A stretch of DNA of 57,890 nucleotides from an uncultured Eisenbergiella sp. (GCA_947631815.1 CANRMT010000003.1:1-57890), one strand, 5' to 3'. Counted from the first letter of the stretch, positions 43,729 through 53,659 are shown. Notes: generated by a model not told the origin, from the sequence alone. Numbers and translations: made by a program.

Positions 43729-44982
43729 TTACGCCTGCTCGATCTCGTTCTTTTTCACCGCGGCGGCGATGGAACAGCCGATCTGCGCATTGTACGGGAT
43801 CAGCGTCGCCTGAAATGCGTGGTACAGGTCAGATTTTCCGGGCCATACGGTGCCCATGAGCTCATTTTTTTCATTCAGCTGATGGAACCAGGAGCCGTTC
43901 ACATGATCCAGCACCACCGTGTCCAGATATTCCATGAAGGACGCATAATCCTGCGCATATTCCCCGTCTCCGCACAGCCGGTAAAGGACGGAAGAAGTGT
44001 TGATCGCCTCCGCCAGCGTCCAGTGCATCCGGTCATGCACCACCGGCTTCCCGTTCCAGTCCGTCGTATACACGATGCCCGGCGCGCCGTCGCAGTTCCA
44101 GGCGTCGGAAACGGCCCTGCGGTACAGCTTCTTCGCGGCCTCCAGGTACTTCCCGATCTCCTCCGAGCCCGGCGCATAGGTGGATACCGCCCACTGCACG
44201 ATCAGCCTGGCCCACTCGATCCCGTGTCCGGGCGTCGCCCCATAGGGCTTAAACGGATCGTCCGGCTTCTCCCGATTGCATTCCAGGTTCGCCTTCCATT
44301 CTTTGGTGAAGTGCTCCGGCAGACGCCAGCCGTTCTGTCCGGCCCACTCCAGCACATGATCGATGATCCTGCCCGCGCGGACGCGGTATTTTTCGTCCGA
44401 CACGGCATCGGCCACCGCCAGGAATGCCTCCACCGTGTGCATATTGGCATTGAGACCGCGATAATCGTCCAAAACGGTGAAGTCCGTATCCCAGGTATCG
44501 CTGGAAAGCCCCTCCTGCTCGTTCCAGAATTTCTCATCATAGACCCGGCAGGCATCCTGAAGGAGCTCATCGGCGCCCGGTATCCCTGCCAGCAGCGCGG
44601 AAGTCGCCGCGAGGATCACGAAAGCGTGCGCATAACACTGTTTGGTGGGCAGGATGCCTCCGTCCGCCGTAAGCCCGGCATACCATCCCCCGTGCGCTTC
44701 GTCGTGCAGCTCGCCCCGCAGGCCCTTCAGGCCCGCCTGGGCCAGCGCCCTGCATTCTTCGTGGCCCAGCATATATCCGATGCTGTAAACATGGACCATG
44801 CGCGAGGTGATCCAGGTCTCCCTGGGCCTGTCCTTCCAGGGCGTCCCGTCATCCCCCAGATAGTAGGAGGAGCCCCCCGGCGCGGGAAACTGCTTCCCGA
44901 AGCGCAGGATCCCTTCCCCCATTTCCTTCAGAAATCTGCGGTTTTCTTCTGTGTTCAGCTGATACTTGCGGTTATTGTTCAT
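43729..44982 (-). CDS. AGE family (N-acylglucosamine 2-epimerase/mannose isomerase-like) sugar isomerase
   Basis: 417 aa; ETWITSRMVHVYSIGYMLG, GGWYAGL, LNANMHTVEAFLAVADAV, GHGIEWARLIVQW. Confidence 0.85.
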   Translation of the reverse strand: MNNNRKYQLNTEENRRFLKEMGEGILRFGKQFPAPGGSSYYLGDDGTPWKDRPRETWITSRMVHVYSIGYMLGHEECRALAQAGLKGLRGELHDEAHGGWYAGLTADGGILPTKQCYAHAFVILAATSALLAGIPGADELLQDACRVYDEKFWNEQEGLSSDTWDTDFTVLDDYRGLNANMHTVEAFLAVADAVSDEKYRVRAGRIIDHVLEWAGQNGWRLPEHFTKEWKANLECNREKPDDPFKPYGATPGHGIEWARLIVQWAVSTYAPGSEEIGKYLEAAKKLYRRAVSDAWNCDGAPGIVYTTDWNGKPVVHDRMHWTLAEAINTSSVLYRLCGDGEYAQDYASFMEYLDTVVLDHVNGSWFHQLNEKNELMGTVWPGKSDLYHAFQATLIPYNAQIGCSIAAAVKKNEIEQA

Positions 44983-45048
44983 CTGCTGTTACCTCCTCCT
45001 GTTGTTTCCATTCTATTCTCAGACACGGGATTTTGCAATATGATTTTC

Positions 45049-45180
45049 CCGGATATCCGGCCGCGGGGATTGAACTCTGCTCCGAAATTTATATTTTTAA
45101 GCCGCTGATATCCGGCCGCGGAGATTGAACCTCGCATCTGAATTCAGGATCTCAATCCGCTGTTGTCCGGCCGCGGTCCG
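45049..45180. repeat. 55-bp-period tandem repeats at the 3' end of the 851-aa gene
   Basis: CCGGCCGCGG at 45057, 45112 and 45167 (exact 55-bp spacing) with similar flanks. Confidence 0.85.
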
Positions 45181-47570
45181 TCCAATGTTAAAAATGTCCC
45201 TTCCAGCGTCACGGCCTTCCCGCGGCTGTGCCAGGACAGGAGCAGGGTGCGCGTCCTCTCATCCCATTCGGCCCCTATCGGCACTTCCTGCCCTTCCTCA
45301 TCCACCGCCTTCACACCGGCAGGATGCGAAAGCCGCACGCGGATATGCACCGGGATACGGTCCGCCGCCTTTAAGACCATTCGGATCCCATCCGCCGATA
45401 TTTCCGCAGCTTCCACCCGCGCAGAGGCCGCGATGATCCGGAAGGGCTCCCCTTCGATCGCGGAAAGATCGAACAGCAGGGCGGTTTCATCCGGGCCGAT
45501 CTCCTTGTGTACCGTGATCCGGTAATCATTCTCCAGCAGATCGGCAAACAGACCGTCAAATACCTTTTTCCCGTCATCCACACTCTCATCCATGACGGCG
45601 GAGATCAGATAGGGGCCTCTGTGCAGGGTCAGATCGTTTCTGTACTGCCAGCAGACGTCCCTCTCCGCCAGCGCCCTTTTCACCAGCTCCCTGTAACGGT
45701 CCGCCTCGCCGCGGTCCAGACAGATTCCGGCGGGCACCGTCTGCCGCAGGAAGACCCGTCCTGCGCCCACATCATAGGCACCTTCCGCGGGCGTCCGTCC
45801 CAGTCCCGCCAGCTCAAACAGATGCTCCGCGGGATCCCGATACCCCGCCTGCCGCCACCAGGAAGAGATCTCATGGAAGGGGTCGCTGCCGTCCCCGACA
45901 TAGATCAGCGTGCCGCCGCCCCTGATCCAGGCGGCCAGCGCCATATTCACGTCCGGCCCCTCCGGCTTGATAAACTCATAGCTCAGGATCAGGAACCGGC
46001 AGTCGTCCAGATACCCCGCGAATCTCCTGACGTTGTCCAGCTGGACCGGACGGACAGGCAGGCCGTATTTCAGCAGCGGCATGGCAAGACCAAAAAATTG
46101 CGGGAACGCCGGGCTCTGAATGAAATCCTGCATTTTGGAAGGGTCTTCCCGGATCTCGAGCATCAGGGCCGCGGCCTTCGCCTCGTCCACCGGCTCTCCC
46201 GTATTCTTATGCAGCGCCGCCTGCAGCCTGTCCCCAATGGGCTTTGTGCGCACAATGCCGTCAGGGAACGTTCTCTGAAACAGCCCACTGTCCGACAGGA
46301 AAACGCCCACGGTCTCCCGGACGCCCTCGAAGAAAAACTCCGGCTGGTCCATATCCCCGAACAGCTGGAACATGCCGGACAGGAAACCGGCATAGTCCGC
46401 CGGGATCGGCTCTCCCCGGACGGCGCCGACCGATCCTGCGGTCTCTCTCTGCCCATCGGCACCATCCTGACCTGCAGTGATGTCCGGCCCGGCGGCGCTG
46501 CTCTCCGACCCTGCCATGCCCTGCCCGACGGCGCTGTCCGGCCCGGCCGCCGCCTCCTGCTCCGCCGCGCCGACCGGTTCTCTCGGATAGCGTCCCTCAA
46601 AGATCCGATGCGGCCAGGGACATATCTCATAATGCCGGATCAGGGGATGCAGCAGGGACGCGACGGCGGTCCGGGTATAGTTATAACGATAGTTCTCCCA
46701 GGTATAGAAGGGACAGTCCTCGATCGGATCGTTCAAAAACCACATTCTCCGCCCGGTCCTCTTCACCAGCTCCTGCATGGCGCCGTATTCCAGAAAAGCC
46801 GTTTCGAAGGTGCGCTCCCGGTAAACACCGTTATAGACATTCGCCACCCGGCTGGTCCCGGTCCATATCTGCGCGATATACCCGTCCACAGTCGGGATAT
46901 CCAGAAGGGCCGCCTCCGGGCTCAGGATCTTCCATTGGGTATAGTTCAGCAGGCTGTGGGTCGGCACATAAAAACGGAGCGCCCGCCCGTACCGCACTTT
47001 GGCATACTCCTTCAGGGACGCGCTCACCCTGCCGATCGCGCGGCAGTATAAATACGCTTTCAGCCGGGCAGTTTTGTACCGGACATCCAGATCCTCCTGC
47101 TGCGGTCGCCAGGGCTCCTGATAAAAGATCTCATACTCCCTCCGAAACGCCGGAGAATAGCCGCCGTCGTCCCAGAATTCCGGCTCTTCCACATGGATCG
47201 CTTCCACGCCCGTGTCTACGGCCGCTTTCAGCTTCTCCGTCAGATAGTCCGAAAACGTCACCGCAGGGACCATATAGGGCACTCCGGGCCCATGAAGGAT
47301 CGCCGTGCCGTCCCGCTCCGTCTGACTCTCGTCCCAATGCTCCCGTCCGTCCCATTTTCCGTCCAGATAATCCCGATAGTCCCCCCATGCAATGCCCGTC
47401 ATCAGATGCACCACATAGCCCGCTTCCCGATACTGTTTCACGCGCGTCGGCATCGTATCGTCCGTTCCGTAGACCATGATGAAATCACAGCCGAGATCCA
47501 CGGAGGGCCGAAACTCCTCCGAAGCCTGATAGCCGGTGCGCTCTTCCGTTCTGTTTCTGATATATGCCAC
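45144..47570 (-). CDS. Glycoside-hydrolase-like protein of unknown family
   Basis: ORF 851 aa from 47699; likely start GTG 47570 (VAYIRNRTEERTGY) after AAAGGGGG; GVEAIHVEEPEFWDDGGYSPAFRREYEIFY resembles a barrel acid motif; C-terminal beta-rich region. Confidence 0.6.
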   Translation of the reverse strand: MAYIRNRTEERTGYQASEEFRPSVDLGCDFIMVYGTDDTMPTRVKQYREAGYVVHLMTGIAWGDYRDYLDGKWDGREHWDESQTERDGTAILHGPGVPYMVPAVTFSDYLTEKLKAAVDTGVEAIHVEEPEFWDDGGYSPAFRREYEIFYQEPWRPQQEDLDVRYKTARLKAYLYCRAIGRVSASLKEYAKVRYGRALRFYVPTHSLLNYTQWKILSPEAALLDIPTVDGYIAQIWTGTSRVANVYNGVYRERTFETAFLEYGAMQELVKRTGRRMWFLNDPIEDCPFYTWENYRYNYTRTAVASLLHPLIRHYEICPWPHRIFEGRYPREPVGAAEQEAAAGPDSAVGQGMAGSESSAAGPDITAGQDGADGQRETAGSVGAVRGEPIPADYAGFLSGMFQLFGDMDQPEFFFEGVRETVGVFLSDSGLFQRTFPDGIVRTKPIGDRLQAALHKNTGEPVDEAKAAALMLEIREDPSKMQDFIQSPAFPQFFGLAMPLLKYGLPVRPVQLDNVRRFAGYLDDCRFLILSYEFIKPEGPDVNMALAAWIRGGGTLIYVGDGSDPFHEISSWWRQAGYRDPAEHLFELAGLGRTPAEGAYDVGAGRVFLRQTVPAGICLDRGEADRYRELVKRALAERDVCWQYRNDLTLHRGPYLISAVMDESVDDGKKVFDGLFADLLENDYRITVHKEIGPDETALLFDLSAIEGEPFRIIAASARVEAAEISADGIRMVLKAADRIPVHIRVRLSHPAGVKAVDEEGQEVPIGAEWDERTRTLLLSWHSRGKAVTLEGTFLTLDGPRPDNSGLRS

Positions 47571-47732
47571 AGGAGCCCCCTTTCCGCCGACCGATTTTTC
47601 ACCGGCCGGTTTTCCCGCCTTCCGTTCCCTTCCCCGTCCGGTTTTTCTGCCGTCCGTTTCTTTCTGCCGGCCGGTTTTTCCCGCCAGCCGTTTCCCCATC
47701 GGCCGGTTCTCTTTCCGTTCTCCGGCCTTTCT

Positions 47733-48836
47733 TTAAGAACCGCTCCTCCATATCCCGGCACAGAGATCGTTCAGCCTGTTCAAAACGGGATCCAGCCGCT
47801 TCAGAACGGGCTTTTCAAACAGATAGATCCGCATCTTGTCGAACAGGATGCCCGCCGCAAACAGGGTGCACATCTCCAGTATCATCTGCGGCAGCAGCAT
47901 ATGCGTGTCGTAGGACGCCGAATTGTCAAACAGGTGCTGAAAGAAAAATTCCTTCAGCGCCCCATTGTGAAACAGATATACCCCGAAAACCGAGGGGGCC
48001 AAAAATGAGATCAGCCCGGTGCGGCGGATGCGGATCTGCTTGAACAGCAAAAACAGCGCGATGCCGGTCATGACCGGAAGTATTTTATTTTGGTCCCAGA
48101 CAAAATAGGCGAAATCATTGACGCCCGTGAGGGCATAGACAACGCGCATCCCAAACAGGGAAAGGATCTCGAGAATAAGACAGCAGGCGGATATGGCCGC
48201 CAGCTTCCCCGCGGAGATATTGACATCATATCTGCTGAAATACGCGCCCACGAAGTATAAAACGATAAAAAGGGCGATGCTGTTGGTGCCCACGATCCAT
48301 CTCGCGCCCGTAAACGTGGCGAACAGCGGAACGAGAATGAGCCCCAGAACGGCCGCCGCCTGATGCTGTCTTTGGGAAAGCCCTCCGATGCATCTGTTCA
48401 GGAGCGGAAAGATCAGATAGATCACGATATAAGTCGAAAAAAACCAGTATTGGCTGTAGGTGAACGGCAGGAGCATCTGAGCCAGTCCGCTCACGGTAAA
48501 CGGTTCCGCCCCAAAAACATGACAGATGACGCCGAGCACCACGGAATAAAACCAGACCTCTAGCCACAGCCTGAAAACAGTTTTAACATGGAAGGTTTTC
48601 CGATATAAAAAATATCCGCATATCAGCATAAAAGCACAGTTGCAGATCGCGCCGAATATTCTCGCCACGGCCAGCACCGCCCAGTTAAAGGTCAGCGCCT
48701 GCGCGCAGTTCACGTTCACATTCCCGTGAAAGGAAAAATGAAAGGCCAGCACAAAAAACATGCAGAGGATTTTGTACAGGTCCAGCCCGTAAATGCGGCC
48801 CGTATCCTTCTGTTTTGCAGTTCCTTCCGTTTGCAT
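47733..48836 (-). CDS. Acyltransferase family 3-like integral membrane protein
   Basis: 367 aa; LDLYKILCMFFVLAFHFSFHGNVNVN; multiple hydrophobic segments, YWFFSTYIVIYLIFPLLN. Confidence 0.8.
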   Translation of the reverse strand: MQTEGTAKQKDTGRIYGLDLYKILCMFFVLAFHFSFHGNVNVNCAQALTFNWAVLAVARIFGAICNCAFMLICGYFLYRKTFHVKTVFRLWLEVWFYSVVLGVICHVFGAEPFTVSGLAQMLLPFTYSQYWFFSTYIVIYLIFPLLNRCIGGLSQRQHQAAAVLGLILVPLFATFTGARWIVGTNSIALFIVLYFVGAYFSRYDVNISAGKLAAISACCLILEILSLFGMRVVYALTGVNDFAYFVWDQNKILPVMTGIALFLLFKQIRIRRTGLISFLAPSVFGVYLFHNGALKEFFFQHLFDNSASYDTHMLLPQMILEMCTLFAAGILFDKMRIYLFEKPVLKRLDPVLNRLNDLCAGIWRSGS

Positions 48837-49032
48837 CGTGCTTCCACTCCTTCCCCTTCGGGCGCGGCATCATGACCCTGCGGTTATTGGTAATTATACC
48901 ATGTCCTGCCGGACATGGGGCCTTCGGCGGATCTTATGCGCCTGTCGGCGCGGTATCATGACCTTACGGTCATTATACCTTATGCCCCGTCAATTCTCAA
49001 TCCTGTTTTGCGGCGGAGCGGAGAGAAGTGCG

Positions 49033-49078
49033 AAAAAAAGAGGCCCGTTCCGTTTTTTCACAGAACAGACCTCTTTTC
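49033..49078. terminator. Hairpin with T-runs on both strands
   Basis: AAAAGAGGCCCGTTCCG...GAACAGACCTCTTTT. Confidence 0.5.
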
Positions 49079-49262
49079 TTCATCGGGGCAGACCGCTGTC
49101 CGCTCCCGCGCTTTTACTGTTTCGGCAGATCAGCCCAGCGTATCCGGATCCACCGTAAAGTAGAGATGATAATATCCGTTTCCTTGCGCATACGCGCAAA
49201 AAAGTATAAATCTGTTTTACTGCCGCTCGGTAAATGGGGTTTCGCCGCGCGCGCATACGCGC

Positions 49263-49298
49263 AAAAAAAGAGCAATACGGGAATATACCCCATATTGC
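49263..49298 (-). terminator. Rho-independent terminator downstream of the LRR lipoprotein gene
   Basis: Minus strand GGGCAATATGGGGTATATTCCCGTATTGCTCTTTTTTT. Confidence 0.7.
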
Positions 49299-49334
49299 CC
49301 CCGCTTTTTTATCCGCTGACCGGCGGATGCGCCG

Positions 49335-50459
49335 TCATAAAGCGTTGCTGTTGATCTGCGCTATCTTTTCCCGCGTCTCTTCGTCAAGGCTGCGGCATCC
49401 CGCAAACGCCTTGTCCCCTATCGTCCTCACATTTGACAGATCCACGCTCGTCAGATTGGAACAGCCGGAAAATGCGTAACCGCCTATCGCCGTCACGTTC
49501 GGCAGATCCGCGCTCGTCAGGTTCGAACAGCCGGAAAATGCGCTGCCGCCGATCGTCAACGCGTTCGGCAGCTCTACGCTGGTCAGGCCGGAACAGCCGG
49601 AAAATGCGCTGCCGCCGATCGACGCCGCGTTCGGCAGTTCTACGCTGGTCAGGTGAACACAGTCGTTGAATGCGCAGGTCTCTATCTCCGCCGCATTCGG
49701 CAGCTCCACATGGGTCAGGTTTTCACAGCGATTAAATGCATAATCTCCTATCACCGCCGCATTCAGCAGCTCCACGCTCGTCAGACCTCCGCAGCTGTTG
49801 AAGGCGCTCCTGCCGATCTCTGTCACATTCGGCAGCGCTATGCCCGTCAGGTTGTCATAGCCCGCAAAGGACGCCTTTTCGCCGATCTTTGTCACATTCG
49901 GCACCACCATGACATGTCCGGGGAATGTATCATTTTCTTCCCATTCAGCCACTATGACGGTCGGACTGCTGCCGAACGGACTTCTCTCCAGCACGGCAAC
50001 CCCCGGCAGTTCTACGCTCGTCAGGCTGTCGCATCCTTCAAATACATCGCCACTCACCGCCGCCACATCCGGCAGCACCGCGTCCGTCAAGCCCGCACAG
50101 CCGGAAAACGCCCCTCTGCCTAATACGGTCACATTCGGCAGTTCCACGCTCGTCAGGTCGGTACAGTCCCGAAACATCTCATACCCTATTTTATCAATGC
50201 GTCCGTCTGTATACACGCTTCTGACCGCTTCACGCGGGATCTTGTTCAACTGTTCCCCTTTCGGGGTCTTATCCGGGTCCGCGCAGACCTTCAACGCGCC
50301 GTCCCTAAAAAGCCAGATATCTCCGCCGAAATAGCCCCAGGACGCCGCGTTCCTGAAGCTGACACCGGAGCTCGCGATGCCGCCGCAGCCGATCAGCATG
50401 CCGCAGACCGCCGCAACGGCTGCCGCCAGGAGCCATATTTTCCCTGCGTTCTTCTTCAT
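49335..50459 (-). CDS. BspA-like leucine-rich-repeat (LRR_5) lipoprotein
   Basis: Start MKKNAGKIWLLAAAVAAVCGMLIGCGG after AAGGAGG; repeated IGGSAFSGCSGLTSVELPNA units. Confidence 0.92.
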   Translation of the reverse strand: MKKNAGKIWLLAAAVAAVCGMLIGCGGIASSGVSFRNAASWGYFGGDIWLFRDGALKVCADPDKTPKGEQLNKIPREAVRSVYTDGRIDKIGYEMFRDCTDLTSVELPNVTVLGRGAFSGCAGLTDAVLPDVAAVSGDVFEGCDSLTSVELPGVAVLERSPFGSSPTVIVAEWEENDTFPGHVMVVPNVTKIGEKASFAGYDNLTGIALPNVTEIGRSAFNSCGGLTSVELLNAAVIGDYAFNRCENLTHVELPNAAEIETCAFNDCVHLTSVELPNAASIGGSAFSGCSGLTSVELPNALTIGGSAFSGCSNLTSADLPNVTAIGGYAFSGCSNLTSVDLSNVRTIGDKAFAGCRSLDEETREKIAQINSNAL

Positions 50460-50596
50460 TTGCCGAACCTCCTTGTAAAGCCCTGTATTTCCGGGGGCGA
50501 AGATGTCCGCAGGGCCTGTTCTCTTAAAAATCATACATCCATTATCCGGCTGGGTCAATGTCATTCTTACTATTATAACTGCCATTTGCCTATAAG

Positions 50597-53500
50597 CTAA
50601 TATTTCATCACCTTTTCCATCAGTGATCTGTAACTATCCACCACATCATACACAACATTGTTGCCGCTGATTGCCTTAAAATGCTCCCGTGCACAATGAA
50701 TCTTTGATTCCTCTATCAACCTAAACTGCATGGAATTCATAGACCCTTTCGTCTCTGCCACAAAATAAATATGCTTCACGCTGCCTTCATAAAAAGCAAT
50801 CGCCCAGTCCGGATTATAATGCCCTACCGGCGTAGAGATATAAAATCCATCCGGGAGTTTCACATATACTGCCACATCCGTATTGATATCCAGATCCTGC
50901 GCAAAGTCACGCTCATTGGACGAATCGTACACGATATGATCGTACAAATGCTTCTTCGCTTTCATTGCATTGACACCCAATTTGCCTTTGATTATTGGAT
51001 CTGTAAAGATATCCGTTCCATACTGCTCACCCAGAGCATCATATGTAATATGCTCAATAATAGCCGTTGCCTTCTGATCATTGATCAGCTGTGCCGCTTT
51101 GGATATAAACTCTTCTGGGTTATCCCTGAATTGATTGAACACAAGTGGCTGTATCCCTCGGAGGATTGCAGCGATAGCCTTACGTGTAAGACCCGTCTCA
51201 TCCACCAGCTTTCCGATCAAGTCATATTCTACATTAGAATTGGCCGCTGCAGAAGCGCCATAGCTGTTGGATGCTTCTTTCACGAAAGAAACGCCTGCCG
51301 CAAGATCCTCCTTTGATTTTATGGAATCCATTGTACCAGTCTCCACCCGAAAAAGTATCTTTGAGACTCTAAGTTTTGAATCCAGAGAAGCAATAGACTT
51401 CCTGACCAGTTCATCCGTATCAAAATCCACTACATAAACAGACTTCGCATTAATCTTTGACCACAACGCTTTAAATTCTTTACTGTTCAATTTCTCGTCA
51501 TTCACATGAAGTTCTACATTATTGCTACGCGCGTTCTCCGGCTGCATAACTTTACTGACATAGACAGAATCTATGATTTCTATTACACCGGAGGTAAAAT
51601 CTTTTGCTTCTTCTGCAATTTGCAACTCACCATTCGCCTTATCCTCGTAATACTTATCTGTAAGCTCTCCTTGCCTATTGATATACCTGTTTACGATCAG
51701 GTCATAGAAAATTGCCGAGGCCAAATCACTTGTTATAATAACTTCATTCCCCTCATTGTCCTTAACTAACTTATCAACAAACAGCTCTCTGGTGACAGCT
51801 TTCGGCCTGTCCGCAACAGCCTCTGCCAACTCTGTCTGAAGGCCTTTTGCAAAAGAATCATAACTTTCACTTGCAATAACGGTCAGCACATTAATATTAT
51901 GCACATCATTACCCAACGCATTGACATCCATTCGCTCCCCATTCTGATTCACACAGAGGCGGAGTCCGCGTCCTACTTCCTGGCGTTTTCGAACTTCACT
52001 GCTGCTTTGTTTCAATGTACAAATCTGAAATACGTTTGGATTATCCCAACCTTCTCTAAGCGCAGAATGTGAAAAAATAAATCGTACCGGTGACTTTTGG
52101 GGATCTCGATCCAAAAGCAGTTCTTTATTCTTCATGATCAACTCATAGGCACTGACATCATCAGATGTTGTCTCCTTTCCTTTAACTTTTGAATTGACCA
52201 TTTTCCCTTTACCATCTACGGAAAAATATCCTGCATGCGTTTTATTTACCGGTATTGCCTGTAGATATCTCATATAATCATCTTCTCCCCAGGCGAGCTG
52301 CCAATTATTCAGGATATCTTCATATTCCTCCTCAAACATCACAGCGTACTTGCCGTTTACTGGATGATTTGCAGCATCATACGCGCGATAGTTTGCGACC
52401 TCATCAATGAAGAACAGGGAGAGGACTTTAATTCCCTTATAAAATAACTGGCGTTCCTTCTGCAGATGCGAAAGAATCGTCTCCCGAATCTGAATCCTGC
52501 GAAGCTGATCCTCATCTACTGCTCCCACCACATCACCAGCATAAATCTTGATGCCATTGATAAACTCTAAGGAATCATCGCGCCCGTCAATATGGCTGAC
52601 TACAAAACCATTCTTATACTCTTCAAGGCCATTGGAATAATCATAAAGATTGTCCCCTTCTTTTACGATTTTACTCTTTTTCTTCGGAGCGCCGCTCGCC
52701 ATCTTCATCTCAAAGTGAAGCGTAGCCGTCGGATTGTTTTTAGACAAATTGATACTTTCCAGATACAGATAGCTGTCAGCAGCTGTACTTCCTGTTTCCG
52801 TAATACCTTTAACTGCAATCTTCTTAACCAACCGTTTATTATAGGCATCCATCGCATCCAATCGATAAACCATATTATAAATACTGTCACTCTTGTGCGT
52901 GGCAGAATACCGAAGCGTAATCATAGGATTAAACTGCTTCAGGTTTTCTTTTGTCTGCTTACCTTCTACAGACTGCGGCTCATCAATAATCAGGATTGGA
53001 TTTGTCTTTGCTATGATATCAATCGGTCTGCGTGAACGGAACTCGTCCAACTTCATATAAATTCTCCTGGCATCCCTGCCCTTTGCATTGAACGCCTGTG
53101 AATTGATGATCATAACATTGATGGAGCTGTCCGATGCAAAACGATCAATCTCTGTCAACTGGACAGAATTATATATAAAGAACCGAATTTTCTTTCCATA
53201 CTCCTCCGCAAAATGTTCCTGCGTCATTTCAAAAGATTTATATACACCTTCCCGAATAGCGATACTCGGGACAACAATGATGAACTTACTCCATCCATAG
53301 GCTCGGTTCAGTTCATACATCGTTTTGATATAAGTATATGTTTTTCCGACGCCGGTTTCCATCTCAATGGTAAGATTATATCCGTTCGCACGGCCTTCCA
53401 GCCTCGCAGACGGCACAATCTGATTCGCACGCTGGATTTTCTGCAGATGCTCCAAAATCAGCTGGTCATTCAACTCCGGAATAATCCGCTGATTACTCCA

Positions 53501-53659
53501 ACCGGTAAAGTCGATTTCATCTGTCAGACTCTGCTGAATATAACCGGAACCCCTGTCCATCATATAGGTCGGCGTCAGATACGGCTGACCTGCAAAGACA
53601 TCTACCACAGCCTTCGCAGCATCTGCCTGAAACTTTTGATACTTATACTGTATTTTCAT
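50597..53659 (-). CDS. res: Type III restriction endonuclease subunit R
   Basis: 1020 aa; NLTIEMETGVGKTYTYIKTMYELN (motif I), PILIIDEPQSVEG, SHSALREGWDNPNVFQICTLKQSSSEVRKRQEVGRGLRLCVNQ. Confidence 0.95.
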   Translation of the reverse strand: MKIQYKYQKFQADAAKAVVDVFAGQPYLTPTYMMDRGSGYIQQSLTDEIDFTGWSNQRIIPELNDQLILEHLQKIQRANQIVPSARLEGRANGYNLTIEMETGVGKTYTYIKTMYELNRAYGWSKFIIVVPSIAIREGVYKSFEMTQEHFAEEYGKKIRFFIYNSVQLTEIDRFASDSSINVMIINSQAFNAKGRDARRIYMKLDEFRSRRPIDIIAKTNPILIIDEPQSVEGKQTKENLKQFNPMITLRYSATHKSDSIYNMVYRLDAMDAYNKRLVKKIAVKGITETGSTAADSYLYLESINLSKNNPTATLHFEMKMASGAPKKKSKIVKEGDNLYDYSNGLEEYKNGFVVSHIDGRDDSLEFINGIKIYAGDVVGAVDEDQLRRIQIRETILSHLQKERQLFYKGIKVLSLFFIDEVANYRAYDAANHPVNGKYAVMFEEEYEDILNNWQLAWGEDDYMRYLQAIPVNKTHAGYFSVDGKGKMVNSKVKGKETTSDDVSAYELIMKNKELLLDRDPQKSPVRFIFSHSALREGWDNPNVFQICTLKQSSSEVRKRQEVGRGLRLCVNQNGERMDVNALGNDVHNINVLTVIASESYDSFAKGLQTELAEAVADRPKAVTRELFVDKLVKDNEGNEVIITSDLASAIFYDLIVNRYINRQGELTDKYYEDKANGELQIAEEAKDFTSGVIEIIDSVYVSKVMQPENARSNNVELHVNDEKLNSKEFKALWSKINAKSVYVVDFDTDELVRKSIASLDSKLRVSKILFRVETGTMDSIKSKEDLAAGVSFVKEASNSYGASAAANSNVEYDLIGKLVDETGLTRKAIAAILRGIQPLVFNQFRDNPEEFISKAAQLINDQKATAIIEHITYDALGEQYGTDIFTDPIIKGKLGVNAMKAKKHLYDHIVYDSSNERDFAQDLDINTDVAVYVKLPDGFYISTPVGHYNPDWAIAFYEGSVKHIYFVAETKGSMNSMQFRLIEESKIHCAREHFKAISGNNVVYDVVDSYRSLMEKVMKY

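Noticed and set aside
43462-45108. 548-aa plus-strand ORF opposite the AGE gene
   Set aside because: Shadow ORF; AGE motifs are on the minus strand.
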